Shown in pieces: positions 19,091 through 28,391 of a stretch of 34,631 bases of DNA (position 1 is the first letter of the stretch; the number at the start of each line of letters is the position of its first letter). Below the pieces are notes generated by a model. That model was not told where the DNA came from and ran no database searches. It saw only the letters and a list, made by a program, of their open reading frames with translations. The DNA is from Porticoccus sp. GTDB lineage: Bacteria; Pseudomonadota; Gammaproteobacteria; Pseudomonadales; Porticoccaceae. The position numbers were made by a program, and so were the translations under genes. The DNA is taken from the NCBI GenBank assembly GCA_018066715.1, contig JAGPWA010000131.1, positions 1 to 34,631 of the forward strand. Direction: 5' to 3'.

Positions 19091-20899
19091 TTATTTAGGG
19101 GCTCGCTTACGCTCATTTTCGGTGAGCCGCTTTTTGCGAAGGCGAATGCTCACCGGTGTAACTTCTACCAGTTCGTCGTCTTCAATAAACTCCAGCGCCT
19201 GCTCCAGTGTATGGGTGACTGGCGGGCTTAACGTTAACGCTTCATCCGTACCGGAGGCACGCACGTTGGTCAACTGTTTGCCTTTAGTCGGGTTAACAGG
19301 CAAGTCATTGCTACGTGAATGCAAGCCGACAATTTGACCTTCGTATACATCGTTACCAGGACCCATGAATAAACGGCCACGGTCCTGCAGGTTAAACAGG
19401 CCAAAAGCCAGTGTTTTACCTTTGATCATTGATACCAGCACGCCATTTTGACGCTTGGCAACCTCGCCCTGCTTAGTGAGGCCATAGTGATCAAAAATAC
19501 TGGTCATAATACCTGAACCACTGGTCATGGTCAGAAATTGAGAACGGAAGCCGATTAAACCACGGGAAGGCGCCATAAACTCAAGTCGTACGCGCCCTTT
19601 ACCATCTGGCTCCATATTGGTTAGCTCCGCTTTACGCAAGCCAAACTCTTCCATGACCGAACCCTGATGCTGCTCTTCAACATCAATCACTACCTGCTCA
19701 AAAGGCTCGTGAAGCTTACCATCCACCTCTTTCTGAATAACCTCTGGGCGAGAAACACCCAGCTCAAAACCTTCTCGGCGCATGCTTTCGATCAATACAG
19801 ACAGGTGTAATTCACCACGACCGGAAACAATGAATTTGTCGGGGCCATCGCCTGGTTGTACTCGCAGGGCAACGTTGTGAATCAGCTCTTGTTCGAGGCG
19901 ATCCTTGATATTTCGCGTGGTCACAAACTTGCCTTCCAATCCTGCAAATGGCGAGTTGTTCACCTGAAAGGTCATGCTTACTGTTGGTTCGTCAACGCTC
20001 AAAGGAGGTAGCGCTTCCGGCATATCAGGGTGACAGATGGTGTCGGAAATGCCCAATTTGTCGATACCGGTAATACAAACGATATTACCCGCTTCCGCTT
20101 GTTCAACAGCCACACGCTCGAGGCCATCATAACCCATCACTTGCAGAACTTTTCCTTTACGTGTATTCCCCTCATGGTCAACCACAACTACTTGTTCGTT
20201 GGGCTTTATTTTTCCGCGAGCAATACGGCCAACACCGATAACGCCTACGTAACTACTATAATCCAGTGCACTGATTTGCATTTGCAGCGGACCTTCCCGG
20301 TCAACCTCTGGCGCTTTTACCTTGTCCACAATCAGTTGAAATAACGGGGTCATGTCATCAGCCATTTCATCCGGTTCCATACCGGCAATACCGTTCAGGG
20401 CTGACGTATAAATAACAGGGAAATCCAATTGCTCATCGGTACCACCCAAGCTGTCAAACAAATCAAACACTTGATCCATCACCCAGTGAGGGCGAGCGCC
20501 AGGGCGATCAACCTTGTTCACAACCAGAATTGGGTTCAAACCCTGCTCAAATGCCTTTTGAGTCACAAACCGTGTTTGCGGCATTGGACCATCAACAGCG
20601 TCCACCAGCAGCAGCACACAATCCACCATGGAAAGTACCCGCTCAACCTCACCACCAAAATCAGCGTGCCCCGGGGTATCTACAATGTTGATCCGGTAAT
20701 TATTCCATTCAATGGCTGTATTTTTCGCCAGAATGGTAATACCACGCTCACGCTCCTGGTCGTTGGAGTCCATCACACGTTCCGCACCCAGACTTTTACG
20801 ATCAAGGGTGCCGGACTGTTCAAGCAATTTATCAACCAAGGTCGTTTTACCATGGTCAACGTGGGCGATAATGGCGATATTACGAAGTTTCTCAATCAC
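19091..20899 (-). CDS. typA: Ribosome-dependent GTPase TypA/BipA
   Basis: Translational GTPase of the EF-G-like family that acts on the ribosome under stress and at low temperature and helps 50S assembly. At 602 residues it is full length. G-domain motifs are [10 protein letters not shown] (12-21), the switch region [24 protein letters not shown] and NKVD. EF-Tu domain II, EF-G-like domains III and V ([21 protein letters not shown]) and the BipA-specific C-terminal domain with [23 protein letters not shown] follow. The start is GTG at 20899 with a weak ribosome-binding site. It lies about 93 bases downstream of thiI on the same strand. Confidence 0.97.
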   Translation of the reverse strand: MIEKLRNIAIIAHVDHGKTTLVDKLLEQSGTLDRKSLGAERVMDSNDQERERGITILAKNTAIEWNNYRINIVDTPGHADFGGEVERVLSMVDCVLLLVDAVDGPMPQTRFVTQKAFEQGLNPILVVNKVDRPGARPHWVMDQVFDLFDSLGGTDEQLDFPVIYTSALNGIAGMEPDEMADDMTPLFQLIVDKVKAPEVDREGPLQMQISALDYSSYVGVIGVGRIARGKIKPNEQVVVVDHEGNTRKGKVLQVMGYDGLERVAVEQAEAGNIVCITGIDKLGISDTICHPDMPEALPPLSVDEPTVSMTFQVNNSPFAGLEGKFVTTRNIKDRLEQELIHNVALRVQPGDGPDKFIVSGRGELHLSVLIESMRREGFELGVSRPEVIQKEVDGKLHEPFEQVVIDVEEQHQGSVMEEFGLRKAELTNMEPDGKGRVRLEFMAPSRGLIGFRSQFLTMTSGSGIMTSIFDHYGLTKQGEVAKRQNGVLVSMIKGKTLAFGLFNLQDRGRLFMGPGNDVYEGQIVGLHSRSNDLPVNPTKGKQLTNVRASGTDEALTLSPPVTHTLEQALEFIEDDELVEVTPVSIRLRKKRLTENERKRAPK

Positions 20900-20992
20900 A
20901 AGATTAGTCCGGAGTTGGTCAAAAGGCGGGCATTATACTGAGCCCGCCCTCTAGGAGATAGCGAAATTATTGTAAATACAGGTGGTTAAGCT

Positions 20993-22447
20993 TTATTTAC
21001 CCGGCCGGTAAACCGCCACATTGGCAAACCCTTGCTCTACCAGCAACTCAGCATGAAGTCGGCTCATGACACCTTTATCACAATAAAGCAGATAACGAGT
21101 ATCACCGCTCAACTCCTTGAATCGATTTTGTAGTGTAAAAAACGGGATTTCTTGCACGGTATTTTCAGACAACTTTAGAGGTCGAATATCTACCTCATCG
21201 GGGTGACGAACATCGACAATGACTGCATCTGGCTGCGGTGTATCAAATATCTCCACATGAGCAAGAGGCTTGATTTCCTCCATCACCTCATCAATATTTT
21301 GTACCCATTTGTTGGCGATAGCCTTTTCCAACACATCAAAATTAAATGCCGTCTCTTCTCTGGCAACACGCTCTTCTTTAGCGCGAGTAGTAGGCTTCAC
21401 CGAAATAACACCACAGTATTCTGGCATGTTGGCAGCAAATTCTTCTGTACCAATTTTCCGAGCAATATCAATAATGTCATTTTTATCGAAGGTTACCAGC
21501 GGCCTCAGCACCAGCGTGCTAACCACTGAATCAATCACCGCCAGATTAGGCAGCGTCTGACTCGACACCTGAGCAACACTTTCTCCCGTCACCAAGGCTT
21601 GCACGCCCATTTCATCAGCAATCCTGGTGGCAGCACGCAACATCATCCGCTTCAGCACAACCCCCATCTGGGAGTTATGGACGTTGCAAAGAATTTCAGA
21701 GATGACCTCGTCAAAGGGGACGGAAATAAACCGCACTCGATGGGAAGCACCAAATTTATTCCACAGGTAAAACGCCACCTCCTTTACACCCACTTCATGG
21801 GCTCGGCCACCCAGATTAAAAAACAGGAAGTGTGTGCGCAGCCCTCGCTTAATCGTGAGATAGCTTGAAACAGTCGAATCGAAACCACCGGAAATCAGTG
21901 ACATCACAGAATCCTGAGTACCAAGAGGAAATCCACCCAGACCCTTCGTGGTTTCCTCAATGACGTAAAGCTGAGTCTGACGAATTTCCAGCCTTACCGT
22001 AATGTCCGGGTTCTTCAACTTAACGCCCGCAGCCTGTGATTGATGTAGTAATCCACCACCAACCTGGCGCTCAACGTCATGTGAGGAGAAATCATGCTTG
22101 CCGTTACGTTTTACTCGGAGCACAAAGGTTTTATCCGCCAGCTTATCCGCCCAAACGGAGAGTGTTTTCTCAAGAATATCGCCAAAGTCGCCCAACGGAA
22201 AATGCTGTACACGAGAAAAATTAGCAATTCCGGGCGTCCTCGCTAGCACATCGGCCATCTGGCGAGCTAAATCATCATCGTCAGGACCAGTGATTTCGAT
22301 TTTATCCCAGTCCATATCCACCTGGATAAGCTCATCTAGGGGACGTAATAATTTTCGCAAATTATTACGTAGCTGCTTGGTCATACGCTTACGGACAGGC
22401 GCACTTTTAATGGTAATTTCAGGGAATAACTTGATAACAAAATGCAT
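20993..22447 (-). CDS. thiI: tRNA 4-thiouridine synthetase ThiI, with rhodanese domain
   Basis: Adds sulfur to uridine 8 of tRNA and in many bacteria also supplies sulfur for thiazole synthesis. At 484 residues it is the long form. It has an N-terminal ferredoxin-like/THUMP region (about 1-165), a PP-loop adenylation domain with LISGGFDSTVSSYL, and the conserved EYCGVIS cysteine. The C-terminal rhodanese domain carries YCDKGVMSRLHAE with Cys456, the residue that takes persulfide sulfur. Both cysteines needed for thiolation are therefore present. It is divergent from glnA across a 348-base regulatory region. Confidence 0.96.
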   Translation of the reverse strand: MHFVIKLFPEITIKSAPVRKRMTKQLRNNLRKLLRPLDELIQVDMDWDKIEITGPDDDDLARQMADVLARTPGIANFSRVQHFPLGDFGDILEKTLSVWADKLADKTFVLRVKRNGKHDFSSHDVERQVGGGLLHQSQAAGVKLKNPDITVRLEIRQTQLYVIEETTKGLGGFPLGTQDSVMSLISGGFDSTVSSYLTIKRGLRTHFLFFNLGGRAHEVGVKEVAFYLWNKFGASHRVRFISVPFDEVISEILCNVHNSQMGVVLKRMMLRAATRIADEMGVQALVTGESVAQVSSQTLPNLAVIDSVVSTLVLRPLVTFDKNDIIDIARKIGTEEFAANMPEYCGVISVKPTTRAKEERVAREETAFNFDVLEKAIANKWVQNIDEVMEEIKPLAHVEIFDTPQPDAVIVDVRHPDEVDIRPLKLSENTVQEIPFFTLQNRFKELSGDTRYLLYCDKGVMSRLHAELLVEQGFANVAVYRPGK

Positions 22448-22566
22448 GAATAGGTCTACTCATCACTGGATGCGGGAAAAGCTGCTGATTATATTACAAA
22501 AGACGCCATAATCGGCGTATTATGGGCACCTTTAAAAGTACAGCAATATAGAACAGCAACTGCCAT

Positions 22567-22583
22567 AGCGCACAATAATAATG
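22567..22583 (+). promoter_or_regulatory. Weaker NtrC-type binding site upstream of glnA
   Basis: GCGCACAATAATAATGC is an imperfect match to the NtrC palindrome GCACYA-N3-TRGTGC. Its centre lies about 22 bases, or two helical turns, upstream of the better site at 22591-22605. That is a spacing typical of paired NtrC dimers. Confidence 0.4.
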
Positions 22584-22590
22584 CATACGG

Positions 22591-22605
22591 GCACTATATT
22601 GGTGC
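22591..22605 (+). promoter_or_regulatory. NtrC-type binding site upstream of glnA
   Basis: GCACTATATTGGTGC fits the NtrC recognition palindrome GCACYA-N3-TRGTGC closely. Its centre is about 95 bases upstream of the predicted sigma-54 transcription start, in the usual enhancer range for glnA promoters. Confidence 0.7.
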
Positions 22606-22667
22606 GCTGGTCGCCTCAACACCCCCAACGACGGGTATAAGCTGTTGAATTTATTGAACTGAGCTAC

Positions 22668-22683
22668 TGGCATACCTTTTGCT
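22668..22683 (+). promoter_or_regulatory. Sigma-54 promoter of glnA
   Basis: TGGCATACCTTTTGCT matches the sigma-54 consensus TGGCAC-N5-TTGCW. GG (22669-22670) and GC (22681-22682) are separated by ten bases. Transcription would begin near 22693, giving a leader of about 100 bases before the glnA ATG. Together with the upstream NtrC sites this is a typical nitrogen-regulated promoter. Confidence 0.8.
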
Positions 22684-22795
22684 TTAACTACTGATTGCCT
22701 GACCACGAAGATGTGGCGGGGCGTGCATAGATTTTAATATTGCCGACAAACCGGCTAACTTGTTTAACCTCGATATCCATAAATTGGAGGAACCA

Positions 22796-24199
22796 ATGTC
22801 TAAGACTCTAACCCTAATTAAAGAAAGTGAAGCCCGCTGGGTTGACCTGCGTTTTACCGATACCAAAGGTAAGGAGCAACACGTTTCCATACCCGTCAGT
22901 GAAGTTAGTGACGACTTCTTTGAAGATGGGCAAATGTTTGATGGTTCCTCTATTCAAGGATGGAAAGGCATTAACGAATCCGACATGATTTTAATGCCCG
23001 ATGACAGCACTGCTGTACTCGACCCTTTCACCGATGAGCCTACGATTATCCTTCGTTGCGATATTATCGAACCAGCCACTATGCAAGGTTATGAGCGCGA
23101 TCCACGCTCTGTTGCCAAACGCGCTGAGGAATACCTCAAAACTACAGGTTTAGGCGACACCGCCTATTTTGGCCCAGAACCAGAATTCTTTGTCTTCGAT
23201 GACATCAAGTGGGGTTCCGACATGAGCGGTGCCTTCTACAAAATCAACTCTGAAGAAGCTGCATGGTCTTCTGGTCATGACTACGCTGACGGCAACATGG
23301 GGCACCGCCCTGGCATTAAAGGCGGCTATTTCCCTGTACCTCCCGTCGACAGCCTGCACGACCTGCGTGCCGCCATGTGTGGCGCCATGGAGCAAATGGG
23401 TCTCGATATTGAAGTACACCACCACGAAGTGGGCACTGCTGGTCAGTGTGAGATCGGTGTTAGGTTCAACACACTCGTTGCCAAGGCTGATGAAGTTCAA
23501 ATTCTCAAGTACTGCGTACATAACGTGGCACATGCTTACGGAAAAACTGCCACCTTTATGCCGAAACCTTTGATCGGTGATAACGGCTCTGGTATGCACT
23601 GCCACCAATCTTTCTGGAAAGATGGCGAAAACACCTTTGCTGGTGATGGCTATGCTGGGCTGAGCGACACTGCGCTTTTCTATATAGGCGGTATTATCAA
23701 GCACGCAAAAGCCCTCAACGCTTTTGCTAATGCATCGACTAACTCCTACAAGCGTCTGATCCCGGGTTTTGAAGCCCCCGTGATGCTGGCATATTCTGCT
23801 CGCAATCGTTCAGCCGCCCTGCGGATTCCTTATGTAGCCTCACCCAAAGGCAAGCGTGTAGAAATTCGCTTTGGTGACCCCACCGCCAACCCTTACCTCA
23901 TGTTCTCAGCAATGCTGATGGCCGGTATTGATGGCGTAAAAAATAAGATTCACCCTGGCGATCCGGCAGATAAAGACTTGTACGACCTGCCTGCTGAAGA
24001 AGCGGCGGCAATCCCACAAGTTGCTGGTAGCCTGCGTGAAGCACTGGATGCCCTGGATGCTGACCGTGAATTTCTAACCGCAGGTGGCGTTTTCACCAAT
24101 GATACTATCGATGCATACATTGAGCTGAAAATGGAAGAAGTTCTCCGTGTTGAGCACACCACTCACCCGGTTGAGTTCGACATGTATTACTCTGTGTAA
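22796..24199 (+). CDS. glnA: Glutamine synthetase type I
   Basis: Makes glutamine from glutamate, ammonia and ATP, and is the main ammonia-assimilating enzyme. The ORF track starts at 22760, but ATG 22796 sits seven bases after TTGGAGG and gives [20 protein letters not shown], 467 residues, close to the E. coli enzyme. Present are the beta-grasp [11 protein letters not shown], the metal-site [10 protein letters not shown], the MHCHQS segment with GDNGSGMH, and NRSAALRIP. The adenylylation loop DLYDLPAEE (Tyr396) is kept, so activity should be switched by GlnE. It has an NtrC/sigma-54 promoter and ends in a strong intrinsic terminator. Confidence 0.98.
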   Translation: MSKTLTLIKESEARWVDLRFTDTKGKEQHVSIPVSEVSDDFFEDGQMFDGSSIQGWKGINESDMILMPDDSTAVLDPFTDEPTIILRCDIIEPATMQGYERDPRSVAKRAEEYLKTTGLGDTAYFGPEPEFFVFDDIKWGSDMSGAFYKINSEEAAWSSGHDYADGNMGHRPGIKGGYFPVPPVDSLHDLRAAMCGAMEQMGLDIEVHHHEVGTAGQCEIGVRFNTLVAKADEVQILKYCVHNVAHAYGKTATFMPKPLIGDNGSGMHCHQSFWKDGENTFAGDGYAGLSDTALFYIGGIIKHAKALNAFANASTNSYKRLIPGFEAPVMLAYSARNRSAALRIPYVASPKGKRVEIRFGDPTANPYLMFSAMLMAGIDGVKNKIHPGDPADKDLYDLPAEEAAAIPQVAGSLREALDALDADREFLTAGGVFTNDTIDAYIELKMEEVLRVEHTTHPVEFDMYYSV

Positions 24200-24266
24200 G
24201 GTGTTACAGATGAGCTAGGGGGAGCCAATACCGTTATCCACGGCTTCCCACCTACTCACCAAATTG

Positions 24267-24307
24267 AAAAAAGCCCGTTATTTTTTGGAATAACGGGCTT
24301 TTTCTTT
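24267..24307 (+). terminator. Intrinsic terminator after glnA
   Basis: A perfect 12-base stem AAGCCCGTTATT/AATAACGGGCTT with a six-base loop (TTTTGG) is preceded by A-rich sequence and followed by TTTCTTT. It lies about 70 bases after the glnA stop. It should largely separate glnA from the DUF4124 gene and ntrBC. Confidence 0.92.
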
Positions 24308-24353
24308 GGTCTAATTAGGGCTAGTCTTAAAATATCAGCAATGGAGATTGATT

Positions 24354-24875
24354 GTGATCACGAAAAACATACTGCTTTTCACAATACTGAGCTTTAGCTT
24401 GGCATTCAGTGCATTTGCCGAGGTTTACCGCATTGTGGACGAAGAAGGTAAGATCACGTATACAGATACACCTCCACACGATGCCCCTACTAAAGAAAAA
24501 GTACACTTACCCGCCGCCAATATCCAGCCTGCCCTGAAAACTGCCCCAATGGTAGAAGCTGTGGAGGAAGAGGTCGATGGATACCAGGAAATAACTATTC
24601 TGGCACCAACACAGGATACAACGATTCCTCCTGGACAAGAGACGGTGGCAGTACAAGTCGGCCTGAAACCGACGCTAAAAGCAGGTCATCTCATTCAACT
24701 CCTGTTCAATGGACAATCCTACGGCCTGCCCACTGCTACCACATCATTCAGTATCGGATCCCTTGTTCGCGGTGAACATAGTGTCCAGATTCAGGTGATC
24801 GACACTGAGGGAAACGTTATCGGGCTCTCCAACACTGCGACCATTCACGTAAAACGCGGCTCAGCCCAGCACTAA
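24354..24875 (+). CDS. DUF4124 domain-containing exported protein
   Basis: Predicted periplasmic protein of about 173 residues with no known enzymatic role. The signal peptide (LLFTILSFSLAFSAFAEV) is followed by the DUF4124 core VYRIVDEEGKITYTDTPP. The second half (about 75-170) resembles an immunoglobulin-like beta-sandwich, with VAVQVGLKPTLKAGHLIQLLFNG, FSIGSLVRGEHSVQIQVIDTEG and a final TATIHV strand. I chose the GTG at 24354, seven bases after GGAG, over the TTG at 24348. Similar genes sit between glnA and ntrB in Pseudomonas, as I recall. A possible -10 (TAAAAT, 24328-24333) lies between the glnA terminator and this gene. Confidence 0.8.
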   Translation: MITKNILLFTILSFSLAFSAFAEVYRIVDEEGKITYTDTPPHDAPTKEKVHLPAANIQPALKTAPMVEAVEEEVDGYQEITILAPTQDTTIPPGQETVAVQVGLKPTLKAGHLIQLLFNGQSYGLPTATTSFSIGSLVRGEHSVQIQVIDTEGNVIGLSNTATIHVKRGSAQH

Positions 24876-24944
24876 TCAATATCAAACCGCCTCCCCCAAA
24901 CCCACACCACGCTAGAGCCTATTTCTCTAGTACTTGCCACACCG

Positions 24945-24963
24945 GCGCACCAATATGGTGCGC
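24945..24963 (+). promoter_or_regulatory. NtrC-type palindrome upstream of ntrB
   Basis: GCGCACCAATATGGTGCGC is a 19-base inverted repeat, perfect in both 8-base arms. It fits the NtrC consensus GCACCA-N3-TGGTGC exactly, and is the best such site in the window. Its centre is about 118 bases upstream of the predicted sigma-54 start for ntrB. Confidence 0.8.
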
Positions 24964-25045
24964 TTCATACCGATTTAATCTAGACTACAGCTAGGCTATA
25001 GGCTGCACAGCCCGAAATTCGTAGCTCTGTGTAACCCCATAAAGC

Positions 25046-25061
25046 TGGCCCGTAACTTGCA
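25046..25061 (+). promoter_or_regulatory. Sigma-54 promoter of ntrBC
   Basis: TGGCCCGTAACTTGCA matches the sigma-54 consensus TGGCACG-N4-TTGCA with one change. GG (25047-25048) and GC (25059-25060) are ten bases apart. Transcription would start near 25072, about 85 bases before ntrB. The rest of the 281-base gap contains a CTAGAG/CTCTAG repeat at 24912-24930 and no gene. Confidence 0.75.
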
Positions 25062-25156
25062 AAGTTCTATTTACACATGGGATTACAACGCACTCTTTAT
25101 AGCCAAAGCATGAAGCCGACAGAAAATTAACTCGTGGTAACAGAGCCAAATATCGG

Positions 25157-26275
25157 ATGACTGACAATCAACTACACCATTTATTGCTGGATAACCTCAG
25201 TACCGCCGTTGTTCTGTTGAGCGATAAATTGGAAATATGCTATCTCAATCCCGCTGCGGAAAACCTGCTGGCGGTGAGCGCCATGCGCCTCTGTGGCAGC
25301 CCCATAGAGCAGCTACTTGATGACTCAGATAAAAACCTTGTCGCATTACGAGAAGCCATTGAGGCCAACCACCCCTTCACTCAGCGACAGATCTCATTAA
25401 CACTGATGGATCAATCCCATATTACCGTTGATCTCACGGCGACCCCATTTCTGTCTGCCACCGAAAAACTGCTTCTGGTGGAAATGCAGCCTATGGACCG
25501 ACTGATGCGAATCAATCGTGAAGAGGCGCTAATTTCTACCCGCGATACCACACGTAATTTAGTACGGGGACTCGCCCATGAGATCAAAAACCCATTGGGA
25601 GGCATTCGCGGTGCAGCACAACTACTGTCAGAGGATCTCCGCAGCCAACCGGAATTACTGGAATTTACAGATATTATTTCAGCGGAAACCAACCGACTCT
25701 GCAGCCTGGTAGACCGCCTTCTGGGTCCGAATACAGTGCCCAAATTTGCCCCTGTCAACATCCACGAATTGCTCGAACACGTCGCGGCGCTGGCCGAAAC
25801 TGAAACACTTGGCGCCATCACGATTGAACGCAACTACGACCCAAGTATTCCAGAGCTCCATGGTGACCGTGGGCAACTCATTCAGGCACTGCTAAATATT
25901 GTACGAAATGCCATTCAGTCTCTGGGAAATAGCGACCAACCAACTCCCACCATCACGCTTAAAACACGCATTCAACGACACGTCACCATTGGCAAAACCC
26001 ACCATAAAGTCGTCTGTCGAATTGAAATTATTGACAATGGCCCCGGCATTCCCGAAGACATCATTGATCGCATCTTTTTCCCAATGATTAGTGGTCGAGC
26101 CGACGGTAGCGGCCTTGGGCTCCCTATTTCTCAATCAGCCATAAACCTTCACCACGGGTTGATTGAGTGTGACAGCAAGCAGGGCGAAACACGGTTTTCA
26201 CTGTACTTACCTTTAGACAGTAAGCCGTTGGAAAGTACACCTCAGAACAAACAAGCCATTGGGCACATTAAATGA
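25157..26275 (+). CDS. glnL: Nitrogen regulation histidine kinase NtrB
   Basis: Cytoplasmic sensor kinase/phosphatase that controls NtrC under PII (GlnB) control. At 372 residues it has a PAS domain (about 5-110; LEICYLNPAAENLLAV). The dimerisation domain follows with the phospho-histidine in GLAHEIKNPLGGIRGAAQLL (His141). The HATPase domain has LLNIVRNAIQSL (N box), DNGPGIPEDI (G1), and GSGLGLPIS (G2). There are no membrane segments, as expected for NtrB. The stop overlaps the ntrC start by four bases (ATGA). It has its own NtrC/sigma-54-type promoter. Confidence 0.96.
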   Translation: MTDNQLHHLLLDNLSTAVVLLSDKLEICYLNPAAENLLAVSAMRLCGSPIEQLLDDSDKNLVALREAIEANHPFTQRQISLTLMDQSHITVDLTATPFLSATEKLLLVEMQPMDRLMRINREEALISTRDTTRNLVRGLAHEIKNPLGGIRGAAQLLSEDLRSQPELLEFTDIISAETNRLCSLVDRLLGPNTVPKFAPVNIHELLEHVAALAETETLGAITIERNYDPSIPELHGDRGQLIQALLNIVRNAIQSLGNSDQPTPTITLKTRIQRHVTIGKTHHKVVCRIEIIDNGPGIPEDIIDRIFFPMISGRADGSGLGLPISQSAINLHHGLIECDSKQGETRFSLYLPLDSKPLESTPQNKQAIGHIK

Positions 26276-27687
26276 CGAAGAAAACTGTTTGGATAGTCGA
26301 TGACGACCGATCAATACGCTGGGTAATGGAGAAGGCGCTAAGCCGTGCCGACTTGGACGTTACGAGCTTCGAGAATGGTAACGACCTGCTGGCCCTGCTC
26401 GACAAGCAGCTACCTGACACTATCATTAGCGACATTCGTATGCCCGGTATTGATGGCCTGCAATTATTAAAAAAAATTCATGCCTCCAATCCACTGCTCC
26501 CAGTCATCATCACGACAGCACATTCCGACCTCGATAGCGCAGTGGCCGCCTATCAAGGTGGCGCCTTCGAATACCTTCCTAAGCCATTCGATATCGATGA
26601 ACTGATTGCCGTCACCAACCGCGCCATCAGTTTTGCCAATGAACAGAGTGCTGAACACCCGGTTAATACCGACGAGCTCAGTAGTGAGATTATTGGTGAA
26701 GCACCGGCCATGCAGGAGGTATTTCGTGCCATTGGTCGACTTTCACACTCAAATATCACGGTGCTGATTAATGGTGAGTCCGGAACAGGAAAAGAATTGG
26801 TCGCCAAAGCACTACATGACCATAGCCCCCGTAAAAACAATCGATTTATCGCCCTGAACATGGCGGCTATTCCTCACGATCTGATTGAGTCAGAGTTATT
26901 TGGCCATGAAAAAGGTGCTTTCACTGGTGCATCCCAGCGTCGCGAGGGCCGCTTTCAGCAGGCCGATGGCGGCACTCTGTTCCTAGACGAAATCGGTGAT
27001 ATGCCTCCAGAAGCACAAACCCGCTTACTGCGGGTCTTGTCAAATAGTGAATTCTATCTTGTGGGGGGACACACGCCGGTCAAGGTGGATGTTCGAATTA
27101 TCGCCGCCACCCACCAGAACCTTGAGCAGATGGTCGCCGAAAACCGTTTCAGGGAAGATCTATTTCACCGCTTGAATGTCATTCGCATTCACTTACCCAA
27201 GCTGGCAGACCGGCGGGAGGATATCCCCCGGCTCATGCAATACTTTTTCCAGCGTGCAGCAAATGAGCTGGATACTGAGCCAAAAACCCTATCACCTGAT
27301 GCTGAAGAGCATCTCTGCATGCAGCCATGGGCCGGCAATGTTCGCCAATTGGAAAATGCCTGTCGTTGGCTGACGGTCATGGCCCCCGGCCGGGAAGTTC
27401 ATTTAGTTGATCTTCCCCCCGAACTGAAAGACAGCCCCATTGAAAACACTGTCGTATCAGGCAATTGGGAGCAACAGCTTCGAAGCTGGGCACAGGGTGA
27501 ATTGGCTACGGGTAAACAGGATATTCTTACGATGGCAGTACCGACCTTTGAACGCGCTCTGATTGAAACCGCGCTAAGTCACACCAACGGAAGAAAAAGA
27601 GATGCAGCGGAACTCCTAGGATGGGGCAGAAATACCCTCACCCGGAAACTGAAAGAGCTGGGCATGGGCGAGGAAGAAGAAAAGTAG
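26272..27687 (+). CDS. glnG: Nitrogen regulation response regulator NtrC
   Basis: Enhancer-binding activator of sigma-54 promoters. At 471 residues the three domains are intact. The receiver domain has acidic DDD at 10-12, phospho-acceptor Asp54 in SDIRMPG and Lys104 in LPKPFD. The AAA+ domain has Walker A GESGTGKE (168-175), the sigma-54-contacting GAFTGA loop (215-220), Walker B GGTLFLDEIGD and an arginine-finger region. A C-terminal Fis-type helix-turn-helix (KRDAAELLGWGRNTLTRKLKELG) recognises sites such as those upstream of glnA and ntrB. It is translationally coupled to ntrB. Confidence 0.97.
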   Translation: MTKKTVWIVDDDRSIRWVMEKALSRADLDVTSFENGNDLLALLDKQLPDTIISDIRMPGIDGLQLLKKIHASNPLLPVIITTAHSDLDSAVAAYQGGAFEYLPKPFDIDELIAVTNRAISFANEQSAEHPVNTDELSSEIIGEAPAMQEVFRAIGRLSHSNITVLINGESGTGKELVAKALHDHSPRKNNRFIALNMAAIPHDLIESELFGHEKGAFTGASQRREGRFQQADGGTLFLDEIGDMPPEAQTRLLRVLSNSEFYLVGGHTPVKVDVRIIAATHQNLEQMVAENRFREDLFHRLNVIRIHLPKLADRREDIPRLMQYFFQRAANELDTEPKTLSPDAEEHLCMQPWAGNVRQLENACRWLTVMAPGREVHLVDLPPELKDSPIENTVVSGNWEQQLRSWAQGELATGKQDILTMAVPTFERALIETALSHTNGRKRDAAELLGWGRNTLTRKLKELGMGEEEEK

Positions 27688-27803
27688 GCCCTCGGCTCAC
27701 AAGAGAATTATAAGGAAATCCCTTCCAGTGAGAGAACCTACTGCTGCTCAACCAATACAGTGAATCAATGACCTCCCATTGCATCAAGGCTTAGTTAAAC
27801 GAC

Positions 27804-28307
27804 TTAGTGCGTCACTGTCTCCGAGCCCTGTTGACCTGTCTTGACCTCACCTTCCGCCATTGCCCGAGCAAACAATGTTTCAAAATTAATCGGCGGGATT
27901 ATCAATGCCGGGAAATTTCCTTTAACCACTACGTTATCGATCACTTCACGCACATAGGGAAATAAGGTTGCCGGGCATAAAGTATTGAGAAGCTGTGCCA
28001 ACTCAGGTCCTTCAACACCCTTAACCATAAAGATCCCAGCCTGATGCACCTCTGCCAGATAAATAGTGTCTTCGCCATCTTTTACAGTAACAGTCAGCGT
28101 TAACTCTACTTCGTAATGATCTTCACCGAGCTTCGTGGTCGACAGGCCGATATCCTGATTGAGCTCAGGCTTCACCTTCTTCTGAAAAACAGCTGGCCCC
28201 ATTGGGGTTTCAAAAGAAAGATCCTTAAGGTAGATACGCTGCACGGCAAATTGTGGTGTACCGCTCTGTTCATCTCCGGTCGCAGCCTGGGTGTTATCTT
28301 CAGTCAT
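27804..28307 (-). CDS. secB: Protein-export chaperone SecB
   Basis: Tetrameric cytosolic chaperone that keeps exported proteins unfolded and hands them to SecA. At 167 residues it fits the family. Conserved parts are FAVQRIYLKDLSFETPMGP, the VELTLTVTVKDGEDTIYLAEVHQAGIF strands and the LCPATLFPYVREVIDNVVVKGNFPALIIPPINFETLFA region. An AAAGGT site precedes the ATG. It follows grxC on the minus strand after 84 bases, an order shared with E. coli and Pseudomonas. It converges on ntrC, and I see no clear terminator in the 116-base gap. Confidence 0.97.
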   Translation of the reverse strand: MTEDNTQAATGDEQSGTPQFAVQRIYLKDLSFETPMGPAVFQKKVKPELNQDIGLSTTKLGEDHYEVELTLTVTVKDGEDTIYLAEVHQAGIFMVKGVEGPELAQLLNTLCPATLFPYVREVIDNVVVKGNFPALIIPPINFETLFARAMAEGEVKTGQQGSETVTH

Positions 28308-28391
28308 GTTGATACCTTTGCTAATTCAGTGTCGTTAATATATGTGCCACGGCTCTCACCTATAAAATTTTGGGGACTCACCTGAAGTCAT

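Larger units (their letters stand above)
22448..22795. promoter_or_regulatory. Regulatory region between thiI and glnA
   Basis: This is a 348-base non-coding gap between divergent genes. It holds a sigma-54 promoter and NtrC-type sites for glnA (annotated separately). A TATAAT -10-like hexamer on the minus strand at 22488-22493 could serve thiI. Just beyond it, at 22503-22525, are two overlapping inverted repeats (ACGCC/GGCGT and CCATAAT/ATTATGG). No gene or RNA is recognised in it. Confidence 0.7.

Noticed and set aside
20429-20941. 170-codon plus-strand ORF
   Set aside because: It is antisense to the typA GTPase domain, with no recognisable domain and no promoter context.
23150-23704. 184-codon minus-strand ORF
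   Set aside because: It is antisense to glnA and explained by codon structure of a highly conserved gene.
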